Assembly (NCBI RefSeq): GCF_944324745.1
Contig: NZ_CALUXO010000076.1
Location: 1-39,206 of the forward strand
Reading direction: 5' to 3'
DNA: 39,206 nucleotides
Source of the DNA: an uncultured Thomasclavelia sp.
GTDB lineage: Bacteria > Bacillota_I > Bacilli_A > Erysipelotrichales > Coprobacillaceae
Part shown: piece by piece, positions 24,767-32,202 of the stretch
Layout: each line of letters starts with the position of its first letter
Numbering within the stretch: the stretch's first letter is position 1
Made by a program: the position numbers and the translations under genes
The notes under the pieces: generated by a model
The model's input: the letters and a program-made list of their open reading frames with translations, nothing else
What the model was told of the DNA's origin: nothing
Database searches by the model: none

Positions 24767-25675
24767 TCAAAAAAGATAAAAACAATAACATAAAATAAAA
24801 GAAAAAAAACCATGAAATAATCTTGCCAGGAAATATTTTTTAAAACTATAGTCAATCCCATCTAATAGATTATCAGTTTGCATCATTACACTAAAACCAC
24901 TAAATGACAGATTAAAAGCAACAAGACTGTAAACCAGCGGAGTATGTTTAAATTGTAATAATTGTAAACTGCCAGAACTAAATTCCAATATTCCTTGAAT
25001 AATCGCGTTAATAAAGGCATCATCGATAAAATAAGAAATAGCATAGCCGATAAATTGAAATACCAGCATATAACCTAAAATAAAAATAAAAGCATAACAA
25101 GAAGATAAGATGCTTTGTTTTAAAGCGTTGACGAAACTTAAATGAGGTTGTTTTAATTTACTTAAAGATTCTTTTAAAGTTTGAAAAGAATATCGATGAT
25201 TATAGAATAAAGCTAAAATGATACTTGGTAGAAAATGGGTAATATAGATGATCAAAGGGTTTTCAAGCTGTAATGAAACAAAAATAAAGGAAATTGAAGC
25301 AAATGAAGCAATTGATAATAGATGCTGCAGTTCCTGGTTGCTGATATATTTTAATTCATAAGCTTCTTTGATCATTTTAACATTAGTGGGATAACCACAA
25401 AAAAAGGAAATAAAGTATATTGATGACATGATTGGTGATAATTTAAATAATGGTTTAAAAAGCCATTGAATTAAATAGCTAAAAAGATTTAAAAGGCCTA
25501 ATGATAAGCATAATGATATTAAGATCATAAAAGGTAATAGTGATGGCAGCAGATTATTTATAACGATTTTAATAACATTATTTGATAGTGATACGATTTG
25601 AAACATATTAAAGAAAGAAAATAGCGTGATAAAGATAACTAAAAGTAAGGTGAAATAATAATTTATTTTTTTCAT
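24767..25675 (-). CDS. ylbJ: YlbJ-like integral membrane protein (nucleoside-recognition/Gate domain)
   Basis: The 302-aa protein has about eight hydrophobic helices. FFCGYPTNVKMIKEAYELKYIS (given in the protein near residue 90), the central FILGYMLVFQ and the LSFSGFSVMMQ segment are typical of the YlbJ sporulation membrane protein and its relatives. In Bacillus the gene is under sigma-E control. Whether this organism sporulates is not shown by the window, so a sporulation role is inferred from family. It is divergent from hflX across a 49-bp gap. AAGGAAAG precedes the start. Confidence 0.78.
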   Translation of the reverse strand: MKKINYYFTLLLVIFITLFSFFNMFQIVSLSNNVIKIVINNLLPSLLPFMILISLCLSLGLLNLFSYLIQWLFKPLFKLSPIMSSIYFISFFCGYPTNVKMIKEAYELKYISNQELQHLLSIASFASISFIFVSLQLENPLIIYITHFLPSIILALFYNHRYSFQTLKESLSKLKQPHLSFVNALKQSILSSCYAFIFILGYMLVFQFIGYAISYFIDDAFINAIIQGILEFSSGSLQLLQFKHTPLVYSLVAFNLSFSGFSVMMQTDNLLDGIDYSFKKYFLARLFHGFFSFILCYCFYLF

Positions 25676-25724
25676 TGTCTTTCCTTCTTAAAAAAGATAA
25701 GGTAAAATATAGTAGGGTGAAAAA

Positions 25725-26951
25725 ATGAAGGCATTAATCGTAGGTGTTAAATATCAAAATATGAATTATAATTTGGATAACTCATTAGATGAATTGGTTG
25801 AGTTATGTAAAGCATGTCAAATTCAGGTTGTAAAAAGGGTTGTTCAAAAGTTAGAAAAAATTAATCCTTCATTATTTCTAGGAACGGGAAAAGTTCAGGA
25901 AATCAAAGCAGAATTAGACGATATTGATATCGTCATTTTTGATGAAGAACTAACACCGTTACAAGTAAAAAATCTAACTGACATTTTAGAAATTGAAGTG
26001 ACTGATCGTACTGATTTGATTTTAAGAATTTTTGAAGTTCGAGCTCAAAGTAAAGAAGCTAAACTTCAGGTAGCTATTGCCAAAGGTCAATATTTATTGC
26101 CACGATTAGCTGGGATGAAAGAACATCTTTATAGCCAACAAGGTGGTTCCGGTTTTCGTGGTAGTGGTGAAAAACAAATTGAGCTGGACCGACGTCAGAT
26201 TGCCAATACAATCAATCAGGCTAAAAGACAGTTAGAAAAAATTGTCAAAACACGTCAAAATCAACGACGCAAACGCAAGGATAACCAACTTCCTATCGTT
26301 GCTTTGGTAGGTTATACTAACAGCGGTAAAAGTACGCTTTTAAATAGTTTTTGTTTAAATCGTGATAAACAGGTATTGCAGCAAGATATGCTGTTTGCAA
26401 CATTACAGACGGCAACTAGACACATTACGATTAATAATTGTCCTTGTTTAATGACGGATACGGTTGGGTTTATTAATCGTTTACCACATCAGCTAATCGA
26501 TTCATTTCGTTCTACTTTAGAAGAAGTTGTTGAAGCTGATTTATTAATTCATGTGGTTGATAGTTCCAATGAAAATTATGATCAATGTATTCAAACGACT
26601 AATGCGGTTTTAAAGGAAATAGGAGTTAAGGATACGCCGATGATCTATGCCTATAATAAGATTGATTTGAATAAATATGGATTAATAATACCTCAGGAGC
26701 CCTACGTCTTTATTTCAGCTAAAGAGAAAAAGGGATTAGATCAGCTTGAAAAGCAAATCAGCGCTATCCTCTTTAAAGATTATGCTATTTATCAGTTAAA
26801 TATTCCTTATCAAGATGGTGAAGTGTTTAAGTATTTACATCAGCATTGTTTAGTGCTAGAATCTAAGTATTTAGAAAATAGTATTTATTTAAAACTTTCA
26901 GCTCATCCAAGTTTTATTAGTCGATATAGCCAATATTTACTTAAAAATTAA
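25725..26951 (+). CDS. hflX: ribosome-associated GTPase HflX
   Basis: The 408-aa protein has the HflX N-terminal domain (to about residue 180, with LFLGTGKVQEIK and the glycine-rich GGSGFRGSGEKQIELDRRQ) and a G domain with GYTNSGKSTLL (near 198), DTVGFINRLP (near 245) and NKID. HflX splits stalled 70S ribosomes during heat or antibiotic stress. The start follows TAGGGTGA. A 62-aa protein follows 13 nt downstream, so the two are probably cotranscribed up to the terminator at 27135. Confidence 0.95.
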   Translation: MKALIVGVKYQNMNYNLDNSLDELVELCKACQIQVVKRVVQKLEKINPSLFLGTGKVQEIKAELDDIDIVIFDEELTPLQVKNLTDILEIEVTDRTDLILRIFEVRAQSKEAKLQVAIAKGQYLLPRLAGMKEHLYSQQGGSGFRGSGEKQIELDRRQIANTINQAKRQLEKIVKTRQNQRRKRKDNQLPIVALVGYTNSGKSTLLNSFCLNRDKQVLQQDMLFATLQTATRHITINNCPCLMTDTVGFINRLPHQLIDSFRSTLEEVVEADLLIHVVDSSNENYDQCIQTTNAVLKEIGVKDTPMIYAYNKIDLNKYGLIIPQEPYVFISAKEKKGLDQLEKQISAILFKDYAIYQLNIPYQDGEVFKYLHQHCLVLESKYLENSIYLKLSAHPSFISRYSQYLLKN

Positions 26952-26964
26952 AGGAGGAATTTTT

Positions 26965-27153
26965 ATGAGTGATCGTAAATTATTTCGTTTAGATTTATCA
27001 ATAGCAGTTGAAGCTACTTCACCAGAGGAGGCTTTTGATATTTTAATTACTGATGAAACATTGCATCAGATTCGTGAGTTAATCATTAAATCTAAAGATA
27101 ATATTAAGGAAATGTTTGAAAAAGAACAGGATCAGCCTACAGTAATCAATTAG
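26965..27153 (+). CDS. small hypothetical protein downstream of hflX
   Basis: The 62-aa acidic, soluble protein has a first strand RLDLSIAVEA, then a helix TSPEEAFDILI, and a second amphipathic helix ending in KEMFEKEQDQ. I do not recognise a family. A perfect AAAGGAGGAA stands upstream, and its stop codon lies in the loop of a strong terminator, so it is almost certainly a real gene. It is in one transcription unit with hflX, which hints at a role in the same stress response, but that is only position. Confidence 0.75.
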   Translation: MSDRKLFRLDLSIAVEATSPEEAFDILITDETLHQIRELIIKSKDNIKEMFEKEQDQPTVIN

Positions 27154-27176
27154 TTGATTATTGTGGCTTTTTTTGT
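27135..27176 (+). terminator. terminator of the hflX operon
   Basis: A stem of about 14 bp with one bulge (27135-27149 with 27154-27167) and the 4-nt loop TTAG is followed by eight T residues. The stop codon TAG of the 62-aa gene is the loop. Confidence 0.85.
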
Positions 27177-27182
27177 TAGAAT
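27154..27182 (+). promoter_or_regulatory. possible promoter of the OTC gene embedded in the hflX terminator
   Basis: TTGATT (27154-27159) and TAGAAT (27177-27182) are 17 bp apart. The -35 is the start of the right arm of the terminator hairpin, and the leader would be only about 19 nt. Confidence 0.5.
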
Positions 27183-27207
27183 TAAGCTATTAAAGGGAGG
27201 TTTTATT

Positions 27208-28200
27208 GTGAATTTACATGGAAGAAGTTTTTTAACTTTGAAAGATTATACCCAAGAAGAAATCAGATATTTATTGGATTTAGCGCATCAGCTAAAAAAA
27301 GATAAAAAAGAAGGTAAATTAGGTAATCGTCTTCAAGGTAAAAATATTGTTTTGTTATTTGAAAAAACATCTACTAGAACTAGATGTGCTTTTGAAGTAG
27401 CTGGTTATGATGAAGGTGCTAATGTTACTTTCTTAAGTAATTCACAAATGGGAAATAAAGAATCAATTGAAGATACCGCTAAGGTTTTAGGTAGAATGTA
27501 TGATGGTATTGAATTTAGAGGGTTTGAACAAAGTACTGTTGAAGCATTAGCTAAACATTCAGGCGTTCCAGTTTGGAACGGATTGACTGATGTTGATCAT
27601 CCAACGCAAACTTTGGCAGACTTTTTAACAATTGAAGAACATTTAAATAAACCATTAAACGAAGTTAAATTTGTTTTTACCGGTGATATTCGTAATAACG
27701 TTTGCTACGGTTTAATGTATGGTGCAGCAAAAATGGGAATGCATTTTGTCGCATTAGGACCTAAAGAATTAGAAATGGATCCAGAAGTAGTAGCTTATTG
27801 TCAAAAAGAAGCTAGTAAATCAGGTGGTAGTTTGACAGTTACTGATAATGTTGATGAAGCAGTTAAAGGTGCTGATGTTATTTATACTGATATCTGGGTT
27901 TCTATGGGTGAAGCAGAAGAATTATATCCTAAACGAGTTAAGTTATTAACACCATATAAGGTTACAACTGAAATGATGGCTAAAACTGGTAATGAAAAGA
28001 CTTTGTTTATGCATTGTTTACCATCTTTCCATGATTTTGAAACAACTTTGGCTAAAGAAAAATATGAACAAGGAATCGATATTCGTGAAGTCGAAGATGA
28101 AGTATTTAGAAGTGCTAATTCAGTTGTTTTTGATGAAGCCGAAAATCGAATGCATACAATTAAAGCCGTTATGGTAGCTACTTTAGGTAATGATCACTAG
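27208..28200 (+). CDS. argF: ornithine carbamoyltransferase
   Basis: The 330-aa enzyme joins ornithine and carbamoyl phosphate to citrulline, or runs in reverse in arginine catabolism. The carbamoyl-phosphate motif FEKTSTRTR (Ser55-Arg59), [10 protein letters not shown] and the ornithine-loop motif HCLPSFHD are present; HCLP-x-FHD separates it from putrescine carbamoyltransferase. The start is GTG at 27208 after AAGGGAGG. The longer open frame reaches back to the terminator and is not used. No arginine deiminase or carbamate kinase gene is adjacent, so biosynthetic or catabolic use cannot be decided and the symbol argF (rather than arcB) is tentative. Confidence 0.93.
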   Translation: MNLHGRSFLTLKDYTQEEIRYLLDLAHQLKKDKKEGKLGNRLQGKNIVLLFEKTSTRTRCAFEVAGYDEGANVTFLSNSQMGNKESIEDTAKVLGRMYDGIEFRGFEQSTVEALAKHSGVPVWNGLTDVDHPTQTLADFLTIEEHLNKPLNEVKFVFTGDIRNNVCYGLMYGAAKMGMHFVALGPKELEMDPEVVAYCQKEASKSGGSLTVTDNVDEAVKGADVIYTDIWVSMGEAEELYPKRVKLLTPYKVTTEMMAKTGNEKTLFMHCLPSFHDFETTLAKEKYEQGIDIREVEDEVFRSANSVVFDEAENRMHTIKAVMVATLGNDH

Positions 28201-28221
28201 TTTGATACTAGTGATTTTTTT
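28193..28221 (+). terminator. terminator of the OTC gene
   Basis: ATCACTAGT (28193-28201) and ACTAGTGAT (28207-28215) form a perfect 9-bp stem with T tail. The stop codon is in the left arm. Confidence 0.88.
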
Positions 28222-28273
28222 ATAAAAAAGATTGAATATTTTAACTGGTAAACAGCTAATAATATTCAATCTT
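28218..28273 (-). terminator. terminator of the EIIB-like gene
   Basis: A perfect 13-bp inverted repeat (28228-28240 and 28261-28273) with a 20-nt loop is followed on the minus strand by TTTTT. It lies 8 nt past the stop. Confidence 0.75.
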
Positions 28274-28281
28274 AAGAGTAG

Positions 28282-28905
28282 CTATTTTGTTATTTTTTCA
28301 TTAGTAATCATATCCAATAATCCTCGATAATTATATGTAGCATAAATATTGGTTGCTATTGTTCGAACAGGCATTTTATTTTCGACAATTTTCATTGCTT
28401 TTGGTTCTAAATATGATATTTGTGGTGCTAAGTATAAAAGATCACAGTTTTGATAAGTATTACTTAGCTGATAGAAACCAATTGGTATGATTTCATAATT
28501 CAAGTGTTTTAAGGAGATCAATTCAGCAAGTTTAGTTGCAAAGAAAGTTGATGATAAACCACCAGAACAACAGATAATAACTTTAAGTGGTGGGTGTTTT
28601 TGATATTTAGTTAAAGCCTCATAAAAATCGTAAAATAGTTTTTGAGCTTGCTTTAAATCAATCAGCTCGTAATGCAGATAAAAAAGCTGGTTTCCTTTTT
28701 CATCTATGATCTGTTCTTCAATAATACCATTAGACCAGATATTAATTGATCCACTAATATTATGATAAATAAAATTAATCGTTTTCCCGTATTGATCAAT
28801 AGTCCGGGTAGAAATTTCAATCCCTTGATCATATTTATTGCAATTACCGGCTACCCATTGAAAAAACAATTCCAGATTGACATCCAGATAGAATTTATCA
28901 ACCAT
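28282..28905 (-). CDS. solitary PTS EIIB-like (lactose/cellobiose type) protein with N-terminal extension
   Basis: The 207-aa protein has a C-terminal half (about 105-205) like PTS EIIB-lac/chb: a first strand VIICCSGGLSSTFFATKL with the phospho-accepting cysteine position (Cys113), then CDLLYLAPQIS. The N-terminal half of about 100 aa is not an EIIA or EIIC domain that I can recognise, and no PTS permease genes lie nearby. It is therefore more likely regulatory than part of a transporter. The ATG 28905 after GGGAGTGG is used. It is divergent from a metallophosphatase-RpiR operon, suggesting a shared phospho-signal. That link is an inference. Confidence 0.65.
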   Translation of the reverse strand: MVDKFYLDVNLELFFQWVAGNCNKYDQGIEISTRTIDQYGKTINFIYHNISGSINIWSNGIIEEQIIDEKGNQLFYLHYELIDLKQAQKLFYDFYEALTKYQKHPPLKVIICCSGGLSSTFFATKLAELISLKHLNYEIIPIGFYQLSNTYQNCDLLYLAPQISYLEPKAMKIVENKMPVRTIATNIYATYNYRGLLDMITNEKITK

Positions 28906-29065
28906 AATAACCACTCCCTTACCTATAAGTATAATCAAAAATGATGGTTTGATGCGAATTTTTCCAAAATAGAAACCTCTGAATTTGAAATGTAGTTTTT
29001 ATTTAAACAAAAATTGTTAAATAATTCATTGTCAAAAAGTTCTTTTTAAATTGTTGCTAAAAGCC

Positions 29066-29094
29066 ATGACAGGTTGTTTAAATCGTTGTATAAT
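29066..29094 (+). promoter_or_regulatory. promoter of the second phosphatase-RpiR operon
   Basis: ATGACA (29066-29071) and TATAAT (29089-29094) are separated by 17 bp. An imperfect inverted repeat TTATTT(A)AACA-5-TGTTAAATAA lies further upstream (about 28998-29024). Confidence 0.7.
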
Positions 29095-29125
29095 TTGGAT
29101 AATACATATAATATTAGGAGAAAAG

Positions 29126-29875
29126 ATGACAAAGAAAATATATGTGATTAGTGATTTACATGGTCACTATGATTTATTTATTAAATTATTAACTAAAATT
29201 AAATTTGATCAAGATGATTTATTATATATAATTGGTGATATTTGTGATCGAGGACCAGACAGTCTTAAAATACTATTTTATATTATGGAACATGATAATA
29301 TTATTTTGTTGAAGGGTAATCATGAATATATGATGCAAGAAGCTCTTTATTATGGAATATACTACAATGATTTTGATTATCCTAGTAAGGCTTTAAAAAA
29401 CTGGCTAGCTAATGGTGGTGATACTACTATGGCTAATATTCGTGATTATTTAAAGAAAGATAAACTAAAACATAGTGACTATCAGGTAGTTCGTGATGCT
29501 TTTTTAAAACAACTATATGAATATCTTTTAAATTTACCAAGCTACTTAGAATTAGAAGTTAATGGACAAAAGTATGTTTTAGTTCATGCTGGAATTAATC
29601 CTCGTTATCCCCTGGAAAAACAACGTTTGCATGATTTATTATGGATTCGAAATGATTTTTATTTAGCTCGTGGTGATTTAACGAAAATATATATTTTTGG
29701 TCATACACCAACCGCACTATTAAATGATGATTGTAGTTTTAATGTTTGGTTTGATCCAATCAATGAAAATAAAATTGGCATTGATGGAGGATTGGCCTGT
29801 GGCAGTATCTATAGTCAATTAAATTGTCTTTGTTTAACTGATGAACGCATCATCGTTATCAAACAGGAGGGATAG
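29126..29875 (+). CDS. metallophosphoesterase of the PP1/PrpE type (copy 2)
   Basis: The 249-aa protein is a close paralogue of the one at 17013-17759. Both begin with M-x-K-x-IYV-x-SD and share GDxxDRGPDSLKI, GNHE, VLVHAGINP, FGHTPT and KIGIDGGL, so all metal ligands are present. The ATG at 29126 follows AGGAG and aligns with the start of copy 1; the frame is open further upstream but overlaps the promoter. An RpiR gene follows 5 nt after the stop. The two copies differ mostly in the middle insert (about residues 72-125), where substrate choice may differ. Confidence 0.88.
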   Translation: MTKKIYVISDLHGHYDLFIKLLTKIKFDQDDLLYIIGDICDRGPDSLKILFYIMEHDNIILLKGNHEYMMQEALYYGIYYNDFDYPSKALKNWLANGGDTTMANIRDYLKKDKLKHSDYQVVRDAFLKQLYEYLLNLPSYLELEVNGQKYVLVHAGINPRYPLEKQRLHDLLWIRNDFYLARGDLTKIYIFGHTPTALLNDDCSFNVWFDPINENKIGIDGGLACGSIYSQLNCLCLTDERIIVIKQEG

Positions 29876-29880
29876 AAACG

Positions 29881-30705
29881 ATGCGAGGAGCTTTTTATAA
29901 TCTGATTAATTTTATTAATACGACCAATATAAATGATGTCTATGCTAATGCTGCACGCATTATTTTAAAAAATATTTTCTTGATTCCTGAATGTACAATT
30001 ACAGATGTGGCCGATCTTTGTTTTGTTTCTACGGCAACGATATCACGTTTATGTCGTAAGTTAAACTATGAATCATTTGCCGATTTTAAAACTGATGTTA
30101 CTATGAATTTAAATTATTTTAATCGTGATACTTTACGCTTGCAATTTGATCATCAGTTACCAGAACGTAAATATCTACATCGTGGTAAAGAAGTTTTTAA
30201 AGCTCATTTCGATAATATTTTAAATAATTTACAAACGACATATGATACAGTAGCTTATGAAGATTTAGAATTTATCGTGGATAAAATTCATGATGCAAAT
30301 CGTGTTTGTTTTGCCGGTAATTTTTTTACTCAATCAGTATCGATGCAATTACAGATTGAACTTTCATATCTTGGTAAAGAGTGCAGTGGGATGTATCCTT
30401 TGCAACAACAGGTGTTGGCAATTGAATCATTAAATGAAAATGATGTTATTATTGTATCAAGTATTGCTGGTGGTTTTATGGTCGATCATCCTAATGTTAT
30501 GCGAATTATTTCTAAAAGTACAGCTTATAAAATTGTAATTACTCAATTAGATAAATTTGCTTATAGTGACAAGATGGATATGATCTTAAAAGTGGGAACG
30601 GATCATCATTCTTTGATTGGCAAGTTTTCAATCACTTATATTTTTGAAGTTTTGGAAGCTTTATATCATTTAAAATATGGAAATAAGACAAACCAACAAA
30701 AATAG
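29881..30705 (+). CDS. RpiR-family transcriptional regulator (phosphatase-linked, copy 2)
   Basis: The 274-aa protein has the HTH_6 domain (1-80, with CTITDVADLCFVSTATISRLCRKL) and a SIS domain (about 125-265, with NRVCFAGNFFTQSVSMQLQ and DVIIVSSIAGG). It lies directly behind phosphatase 2, as RpiR copy 1 does behind phosphatase 1, but the two regulators are more diverged than the phosphatases. The start follows CAGGAGGG. A phosphosugar ligand is expected from the SIS domain. Possible targets are its own operon and the divergent EIIB-like gene. Confidence 0.88.
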   Translation: MRGAFYNLINFINTTNINDVYANAARIILKNIFLIPECTITDVADLCFVSTATISRLCRKLNYESFADFKTDVTMNLNYFNRDTLRLQFDHQLPERKYLHRGKEVFKAHFDNILNNLQTTYDTVAYEDLEFIVDKIHDANRVCFAGNFFTQSVSMQLQIELSYLGKECSGMYPLQQQVLAIESLNENDVIIVSSIAGGFMVDHPNVMRIISKSTAYKIVITQLDKFAYSDKMDMILKVGTDHHSLIGKFSITYIFEVLEALYHLKYGNKTNQQK

Positions 30706-30725
30706 CACAGTTTAACTGTGCTTTT
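30704..30725. terminator. convergent terminator between RpiR and C39 peptidase genes
   Basis: AGCACAGT (30704-30711) and ACTGTGCT (30715-30722) form an 8-bp stem with a 3-nt loop. TTTT follows on the plus strand and ATTTTTG on the minus strand. Confidence 0.75.
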
Positions 30726-31470
30726 AAATTAATGAATAAGCCCACATAGCTTTGATTTGCCATGAGAGTCGTTCATAGCTCCAGGATCTTTGACTATTTT
30801 CACGACTGTTGGGATCATTGATAATAAATTTATCATTTTTACATTTTGTTATGACGATGAAATGACCTGTATCAGTAAAATCACCAGGACGAACACTACA
30901 GATAATCGGATGTCCTTGTTCTAACTGGGATTTCATTGCTGTTTCATCTAAAGCAACTGGTGTTGCTTTGATTCCAAAGGCTTGACAACCACTTTGCATA
31001 AAATTCCAGGTAGTCTTACTGCCATCTAGATAGCCATGATCTTGGGCATAGTTAGCAACATATCGTGGATTATAGGTAGTATCTCCAGTTAAACCAACAC
31101 TGACCATTGATAAACAGGTTGGACCACAACCAGCGGTACCAATGATTTCTTCACCATATTGATTAAAGGCCCATCTAGAATCCCATTGTAGATAAAGCGG
31201 AATTCCTTTAGGAACACTTAAATTAATAGGGTCGTTAGTAACGGTAGCGGTGTAATTGGTTTCTAATTCAATTGCTTGAGGATTTTTTTCAACAAAATCT
31301 TTTATATATTGGGGACAGTTATTACTTGAACTATTATTTATTAGTTTATTGCTGGAATTATTATCTTGATAAAGCAGGGGTGGAATAATTTGAATACAGA
31401 TATACCCCAAACATAAAATGATAATAAAGCAAATTAAAACCGGAATTTTTTTGAATAATTTTGATATCAT
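30724..31470 (-). CDS. membrane-anchored C39-like cysteine peptidase
   Basis: The 248-aa protein has a short basic N-terminus, one hydrophobic helix (about 9-33) and an extracellular papain-like domain of the Peptidase_C39_2 type. The catalytic Cys115 stands in GTAGCGPTCLSM after the QWDSRWAF strand, His203 in DTGHFIVI and the third residue in IINDPNS. The Ser/Asn-rich stretch 38-52 is a linker. It starts 3 nt after the stop of a 32-aa membrane peptide and has no good ribosome binding site, so it is translationally coupled. It is the last gene of the VanRS/VanZ-like operon. The substrate could be the 32-aa peptide, a bacteriocin or peptidoglycan peptides; none is shown. Confidence 0.82.
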   Translation of the reverse strand: MISKLFKKIPVLICFIIILCLGYICIQIIPPLLYQDNNSSNKLINNSSSNNCPQYIKDFVEKNPQAIELETNYTATVTNDPINLSVPKGIPLYLQWDSRWAFNQYGEEIIGTAGCGPTCLSMVSVGLTGDTTYNPRYVANYAQDHGYLDGSKTTWNFMQSGCQAFGIKATPVALDETAMKSQLEQGHPIICSVRPGDFTDTGHFIVITKCKNDKFIINDPNSRENSQRSWSYERLSWQIKAMWAYSLI

Positions 31471-31473
31471 AAA

Positions 31474-31572
31474 TTACATCGAATAATATTTAGTTATAAT
31501 TGAATAAATAATAATAGCCCCAATGCCCAAAACGATCAGTAAAAAATTCTTATAATTTGTTTTATTTTCCAT
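31474..31572 (-). CDS. 32-aa single-helix membrane peptide in the VanZ-like operon
   Basis: This short gene encodes 32 aa: a polar start (MENKTNYKN), one hydrophobic helix (about residues 10-26) and a short Lys/Tyr tail. AAAGGAGC lies 9 nt upstream of the ATG. The gene fits exactly between vanZ (13 nt gap) and the C39 peptidase (3 nt gap), so the three genes form one tight array. I recognise no family. It could be a small regulatory subunit of the peptidase or VanZ, or the peptidase's substrate. The spacing makes it very likely real, although it is below common gene-calling limits. Confidence 0.72.
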   Translation of the reverse strand: MENKTNYKNFLLIVLGIGAIIIYSIITKYYSM

Positions 31573-31585
31573 AGTTCTAGCTCCT

Positions 31586-32095
31586 TTAAATCATGATTAA
31601 TCGTGGATAGTAAGTACAAACTGAAATAAAACTCAGTGTTGTAAAACTGGTAAAGAAAAGATTGGTTGCCAGTGAAGAATTATGAATATTCTTAAATAAA
31701 TAATAAGTTGCTATTCCTAGTATCGTTCCAATTGTATTTAATAAAAGATCATCAACATCAAAGATGCCCCAGTTGGTAGCTAATTGGATAAGTTCAAACG
31801 ATAGGCTGGTAAATATTCCAATAAAAATAATATGCCCATTTCTTAGAAAACTAAAATAGTATTTTAAAATAATACCTAATGGGATAAAAAGAATAATATT
31901 TCCTAAAACATTAATCAGCCAGGTAATACTGCTTTGATATTGATAACTGTTGATAAAAGTAAATAAATCAAGATTGATATTGTTGTAATAAATATTGCCA
32001 TTTTTAAATACAATAAGTTTAATTAAGATACCTAGATAGATAAGGGACCAAAGCAACATCACTTTATTTTGGATTAGCTTTTTTTGTGTTTTCAT
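31586..32095 (-). CDS. VanZ-like membrane protein
   Basis: The 169-aa protein has about five hydrophobic helices. The family core is visible: NVLGNIILFIPLGIIL, then SFELIQLATNWGIFDVDDLLLNTIGTILG with the conserved Glu, Gln and acidic DVDD loop. VanZ of glycopeptide-resistance clusters gives low teicoplanin resistance; most members of the family are of unknown function. ATG 32095 after GGAGGTAA is used. It follows a VanR/VanS-like pair, as vanZ accompanies vanRS in Tn1546, but no vanHAX is present. VanR-like boxes and an inverted repeat lie in front of it, so it probably has its own regulated promoter. Confidence 0.78.
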   Translation of the reverse strand: MKTQKKLIQNKVMLLWSLIYLGILIKLIVFKNGNIYYNNINLDLFTFINSYQYQSSITWLINVLGNIILFIPLGIILKYYFSFLRNGHIIFIGIFTSLSFELIQLATNWGIFDVDDLLLNTIGTILGIATYYLFKNIHNSSLATNLFFTSFTTLSFISVCTYYPRLIMI

Positions 32096-32113
32096 GCAAT
32101 TACCTCCAAACTC

Positions 32114-32157
32114 AAAAAACCTATTCGTTGTCATAATCATAACAAAAACGAATAGGT
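32114..32157 (-). promoter_or_regulatory. 11-bp inverted repeat before vanZ-like gene: terminator or operator
   Basis: ACCTATTCGTT and AACGAATAGGT (32119-32129 and 32147-32157) are perfect inverted repeats with a 17-nt loop. On the minus strand a T run follows, as in a terminator. The loop contains TGT-TATGAT (-10 at 32141-32136), so the same element could be an operator around an extended -10 promoter. Confidence 0.6.
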
Positions 32158-32179
32158 AAAGTTTTTTTATTGTCTAAAG

Positions 32180-32202
32180 AATTTCTTACAAATCTCTTAC
32201 AG
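32180..32202 (-). promoter_or_regulatory. tandem VanR-like boxes upstream of the vanZ-like gene
   Basis: On the minus strand CTGTAAGAGATT (32202-32191) and TTGTAAGAAATT (32191-32180) repeat at 11-bp spacing. The second matches 11 of 12 positions of TCGTANGAAANT, the VanR site as I recall it. They overlap the 3' end of the kinase gene, and TAGACA follows after 3 nt as a possible -35. Confidence 0.55.

Noticed and set aside
28282-28905. Annotation as part of a sugar PTS transporter
   Set aside because: No EIIA or EIIC gene is nearby and half of the protein is not PTS-like, so a transport role is not supported.
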